A DNA stretch of 7,822 nt, from contig DJEQ01000071.1 in the NCBI GenBank assembly GCA_002431355.1, forward strand, positions 1 through 7,822. Direction: 5' to 3'. Numbering within the stretch: the first letter of the stretch is position 1; each line of letters starts with the position of its first letter. The stretch is from Oribacterium sp. UBA5894. GTDB taxonomy: Bacteria > Bacillota > Clostridia > Lachnospirales > Lachnospiraceae. Below the pieces are notes generated by a model. That model saw nothing but the letters and a program-made list of their open reading frames with translations. It made no database searches and was not told where the DNA came from. Of this stretch, positions 5,827 to 7,822 are shown piece by piece. Made by a program: the position numbers and the translations under genes.

Positions 5827-6531
5827 TCATTCCTGTTGAAGAATCGAGAGGATTTCCTTCGGAGAATCCACGATATATGTCGCACCTGCATTCTGAAGCT
5901 CTGCGCGATCGCCATAGCCATAGGTCACGCCAATGGAATCGATCCCTGCTTCCACGGCTCCGTCAATGTCAAACATCCGGTCGCCGACCATGACACACTC
6001 TGTCTTTTCGAACTTCAGCGCGTCCATGGCCTTTCGGATGAGCCGTGCTTTCCGACTGTCATGGTCATCGAGCTCCGGCCCCGTCTGATAGCAGAAGTAC
6101 GATGTAAAACCGAAGTGCTCCAGGATGCGTTCTGCAAAAATGTGCGGCTTGGACGTCACAAGAACCAGCTTCCGTCCCTCCGCCTGCAGCGTACGGAAAA
6201 CCTCCTCGATGCCCTTATACGGAGTCGCATCAAAAATCCCCTTCGTCGGATAGACCTCTCGATACAGCTCTACTGCCCTTGTGGCATCCTCCTCCGACAT
6301 CCCATAAAGATGGGTAAAGCTGTCCATCAGGGACGGACCGACAAATTTCCGAAGCGTTTCCTCCGGCTCGTTCGGACGATCGAAATGATCCAGGGCATAC
6401 TGCACCGATTTCATGATGCCAGGTCCTGAATCCATGATCGTCCCATCAAGGTCAAACAGAACCGCCGTATAATTTTTATCCATTGTTATACTCTTTCTCT
6501 TTTCTTCACTGAATTTCGCAGTACCTTCCAT
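5827..6531 (-). CDS. HAD-superfamily hydrolase (phosphoglycolate-phosphatase-like)
   Basis: This is a soluble HAD phosphatase with a cap domain. Numbered from the ATG at 6531 (234 residues): motif I FDLDGT with nucleophile Asp27 and Asp29; motif II VTSKP with Thr126; Lys161 in the motif III position; motif IV GDRMFD with Asp184 and Asp188. The helical cap between motifs I and II marks the Gph/PGP-like subgroup, which hydrolyses small phosphate esters such as phosphoglycolate or nucleotides. I chose the start at 6531 because AAGGAG (6541-6546) lies 9 bases upstream. The ATG at 6483 would start right at the conserved fold (218 residues) but has only a purine-rich stretch before it, and a GTG at 6567 gives 246 residues without a good ribosome site. 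It is divergent from the LysR gene and upstream of the nitroreductase gene. The substrate is unassigned. Confidence 0.85.
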   Translation of the reverse strand: MEGTAKFSEEKRKSITMDKNYTAVLFDLDGTIMDSGPGIMKSVQYALDHFDRPNEPEETLRKFVGPSLMDSFTHLYGMSEEDATRAVELYREVYPTKGIFDATPYKGIEEVFRTLQAEGRKLVLVTSKPHIFAERILEHFGFTSYFCYQTGPELDDHDSRKARLIRKAMDALKFEKTECVMVGDRMFDIDGAVEAGIDSIGVTYGYGDRAELQNAGATYIVDSPKEILSILQQE

Positions 6532-6590
6532 ATCGTACTGCTCCTTCTTCATTCGCCAAAGCGACACAGTAATTTTGTTTCAATTCATCT

Positions 6591-6650
6591 TACCATATGG
6601 ATTCAGTCTGTGGTACAGTTAAGTGCAGTTTTATAAAAGTGAGGAAGCCT
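6591..6650 (+). promoter_or_regulatory. Divergent HAD/LysR intergenic region with dyad and LysR ribosome site
   Basis: TACCA (6591-6595) and TGGTA (6611-6615) form a spaced dyad. The left half overlaps the 8-base palindrome CCATATGG (6593-6600). LysR-type proteins often bind such interrupted dyads beside their own gene. TATAAA at 6632-6637 may be a -10 element for the LysR gene, but no convincing -35 stands 17 bases before it. GAGGAAG (6641-6647) is the likely ribosome site. No reliable promoter for the HAD gene could be picked out. Confidence 0.4.
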
Positions 6651-6651
6651 T

Positions 6652-7584
6652 ATGACCACACGTGAACTCATCTATGTAAAAACCACCGCCGATATGGGCA
6701 ATATTTCAAAAGCCGCAAAGAAGCTCTTCGTGACCCAGCCTTCTCTTTCGCAGTCGCTGCAGCGTATCGAAGAAGGCATCGGCACCAAGCTCTTCATCCG
6801 AAGCTCGGACGGTCTGAAGCTCACCTTTGCAGGTGAAAAGTACTACCAGATGGCCTGTCAGGTGCTGAAGATCTACGACGACTTTTCTTCGGAAATCACC
6901 GACATCAATAACCTGAAAGTGGGGCACATCAGCTTTGGCGTGACCCATCATCTGGGAGCCATCATCCTGCCGAAATTTCTTCCAGAATATCAGCGAAGCT
7001 ATCCAGGCATCACCATCGATATCTTTGAAGGCTCCACCGAGCCGCAGGAACAGCATCTCATCTCTGGAGATCTCGATTTTTCCATCATGCATGCACCGGT
7101 CTATGGCTCCTATGTAAACCCGTCGATTCACTATGAGGTGCTGAAGCGCTACCCTTTCGTCATCGCCATGTCCCGGAAGAACCCGCTCGTAGAAAAATCC
7201 GTATCCCTCTCCGGGTATCCTTACCCTGTACTGGATGTGCGCCTCCTCGCGGATCAGCCACTGCTCACGCTTCATAAGGAGCAGCGCATCCGTCATGTGA
7301 CGGATTCCGTGCTTCGCGAGGCTGGTATACAGCCAGAGATTCGGCTCCTGTGCAAGAACTACATGAGCCTTGAAAAGCTCGCCGCGGAAGACATGGGTGT
7401 CACCATGCTGCCATCGGAGTACGTCGCTGCAAACAGCTTTGAGAATCCACCGGCCTTCTTCTCGATCGAGGCCTCCTACCCGGCCTACTGGGATCTCTGC
7501 ATCGCCACGTTAAAAGGCGCCTTCCTCTCGAAGGCAGACGAGCTCCTACTTGCGCTTCTCCGAGAAAAATTCCAGCAGGACTGA
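6652..7584 (+). CDS. LysR-family transcriptional regulator
   Basis: The 310-residue protein has the length and layout of LysR-type regulators. An N-terminal winged helix-turn-helix lies at about 1-60 (NISKAAKKLFVTQPSLSQSL at about 17-36 spans the helix-turn-helix, followed by the usual I-E-x-x-x-G-x-x-L-F-x-R and L-T-x-A-G pattern). A linker helix follows at about 60-88, then the periplasmic-binding-protein-like effector domain from about 90 to the end. Members usually act as tetramers and activate or repress a divergent or nearby gene on binding a small molecule. It is divergent from the HAD-nitroreductase pair, which is therefore its most likely target along with itself; control of the aconitase-lactonase-transporter cluster is possible but less direct. 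GAGGAAG precedes the ATG. The stop codon lies inside the first copy of a repeated ACAGAAGCCA motif that begins the structured tail. Confidence 0.92.
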   Translation: MTTRELIYVKTTADMGNISKAAKKLFVTQPSLSQSLQRIEEGIGTKLFIRSSDGLKLTFAGEKYYQMACQVLKIYDDFSSEITDINNLKVGHISFGVTHHLGAIILPKFLPEYQRSYPGITIDIFEGSTEPQEQHLISGDLDFSIMHAPVYGSYVNPSIHYEVLKRYPFVIAMSRKNPLVEKSVSLSGYPYPVLDVRLLADQPLLTLHKEQRIRHVTDSVLREAGIQPEIRLLCKNYMSLEKLAAEDMGVTMLPSEYVAANSFENPPAFFSIEASYPAYWDLCIATLKGAFLSKADELLLALLREKFQQD

Positions 7585-7720
7585 CAGAAGCCACTGGTCC
7601 GCAGGCACGGAAGGCCACACCAGAAGCCACGCAAAGAGGACGTGTAAAAGTAAGCCGAGGAGCCCCGGAGGGGGGCCGGCCAGAAGCCATACGTAAGAAT
7701 CGTTGAAAAACCAAAATCGG
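7584..7720 (+). repeat. Tandem diverged repeat units behind the LysR gene (outer arm of element copy 2)
   Basis: The plus-strand word CAGAAGCCA appears at 7585, 7621 and 7681. On the minus strand these read TGGCTTCTG and match the core of the palindrome at 14-249. Two longer units, about 7599-7650 and 7665-7720, can be aligned with each other, and each shows a T-rich block, an ACG..CGT-like region, TGGCTTCTGG and a G/C-rich end. Unit 7665-7720 aligns best with 194-249. A GC-rich hairpin (GCCG..GCCCC / GGGGC.CGGC, 7654-7680) is embedded. The block starts at the LysR stop codon. No coding potential is evident. Confidence 0.65.
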
Positions 7721-7822
7721 ACCTTCTAGAAGCACTTGGAACTGATCCATGCGCTATGCGCATGGATGCCCCCAGGCGGCGAGGCTGTTTTGCCACGTAC
7801 GTGGCAAAATCAAGCGACGATG
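7721..7822 (+). repeat. Inner part of structured element copy 2, cut by the window edge
   Basis: After unit 7665-7720 come a connector TAGAAGCACTTGGA (homologous to the connector of copy 1, whose minus strand reads TAGAACCAGTTGGA), a perfect 10-bp hairpin with a 3-base loop (7745-7754 with 7758-7767), a C-run (7769-7773), and GCTGTTTT leading into a 22-base perfect palindrome (7788-7809, centre CGTACG). This is the order of parts seen in copy 1. The returning arm should lie to the right of 7822 and is not visible. The T-run precedes and the A-run follows the palindrome on both strands, so it is not an intrinsic terminator. Confidence 0.65.

Noticed and set aside
5794..6429. Plus-strand open frame of about 211 codons over the HAD gene
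   Set aside because: It is antisense to all HAD motifs and its translation resembles no family; the HAD reading is far better.
7584..7720. The CAGAAGCCA copies as a CRISPR array
   Set aside because: Repeats are short and diverged, spacings are uneven (36 and 60 bases), and the spacers themselves are related.
7400..7796. Minus-strand open frames at 7400-7750 and 7485-7796
   Set aside because: They run across the repeat units into the LysR gene, are Arg/Ser/Pro-rich without recognisable domains, and have no ribosome site; the sequence is better explained as the structured repeat.
7788..7809. 22-base perfect palindrome as a terminator for the LysR gene
   Set aside because: T-runs precede and A-runs follow the stem on both strands, so no U-run follows the hairpin; it fits the apical hairpin of the repeat element instead.

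Overview
The window looks like chromosomal DNA of an anaerobic Firmicute (Clostridia-like; a Lachnospiraceae-type genome is my best guess, unproven). The grounds are strong AGGAGG-type ribosome sites before nearly every gene, hairpin/U-run terminators, short intergenic gaps and the gene types present. There are six protein genes. Five lie on the minus strand (transporter, lactonase, aconitase, nitroreductase, HAD phosphatase) and one on the plus strand (LysR regulator, at the right end).

Layout from left to right: (a) 14-249, a large imperfect palindrome with no gene. (b) 260-4776, a minus-strand cluster read in the order aconitase-family hydratase, lactonase-family beta-propeller protein, MatC-like carboxylate transporter. 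These look like a small carboxylate-use operon: uptake of an organic acid, lactone opening, and hydration/dehydration. Two intercistronic hairpins sit inside it, one of them a textbook intrinsic terminator lying directly against the lactonase ribosome site, so expression of the last two genes is probably set by attenuation or partial readthrough. (c) 4777-5134, a 358-bp non-coding stretch with the aconitase leader and three inverted repeats. (d) 5135-6531, a minus-strand pair, HAD phosphatase then nitroreductase. (e) 6532-6651, a divergent promoter region. (f) 6652-7584, the LysR regulator. (g) 7585-7822, a structured non-coding tail cut by the window edge.

The most interesting signal is not a gene. 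The palindrome at 14-249 and the tail at 7585-7822 are diverged copies of the same repeat family. Five copies of a TGGYDTCTGG core sit in these two flanks, and I found none elsewhere in the window. The two elements share the same order of parts: core arm, connector, small side hairpin, C-run, and a tall apical hairpin containing GCTGTTTT. The hairpins keep their pairing although their sequences differ. Each element begins within about 10 bases of a stop codon (transporter, LysR) and in the same orientation relative to that gene, as expected for a structured 3'-UTR RNA or a palindromic mobile element that settles behind genes. I do not recognise the family. All protein functions are family-level calls made by reading motifs; no database search was possible.
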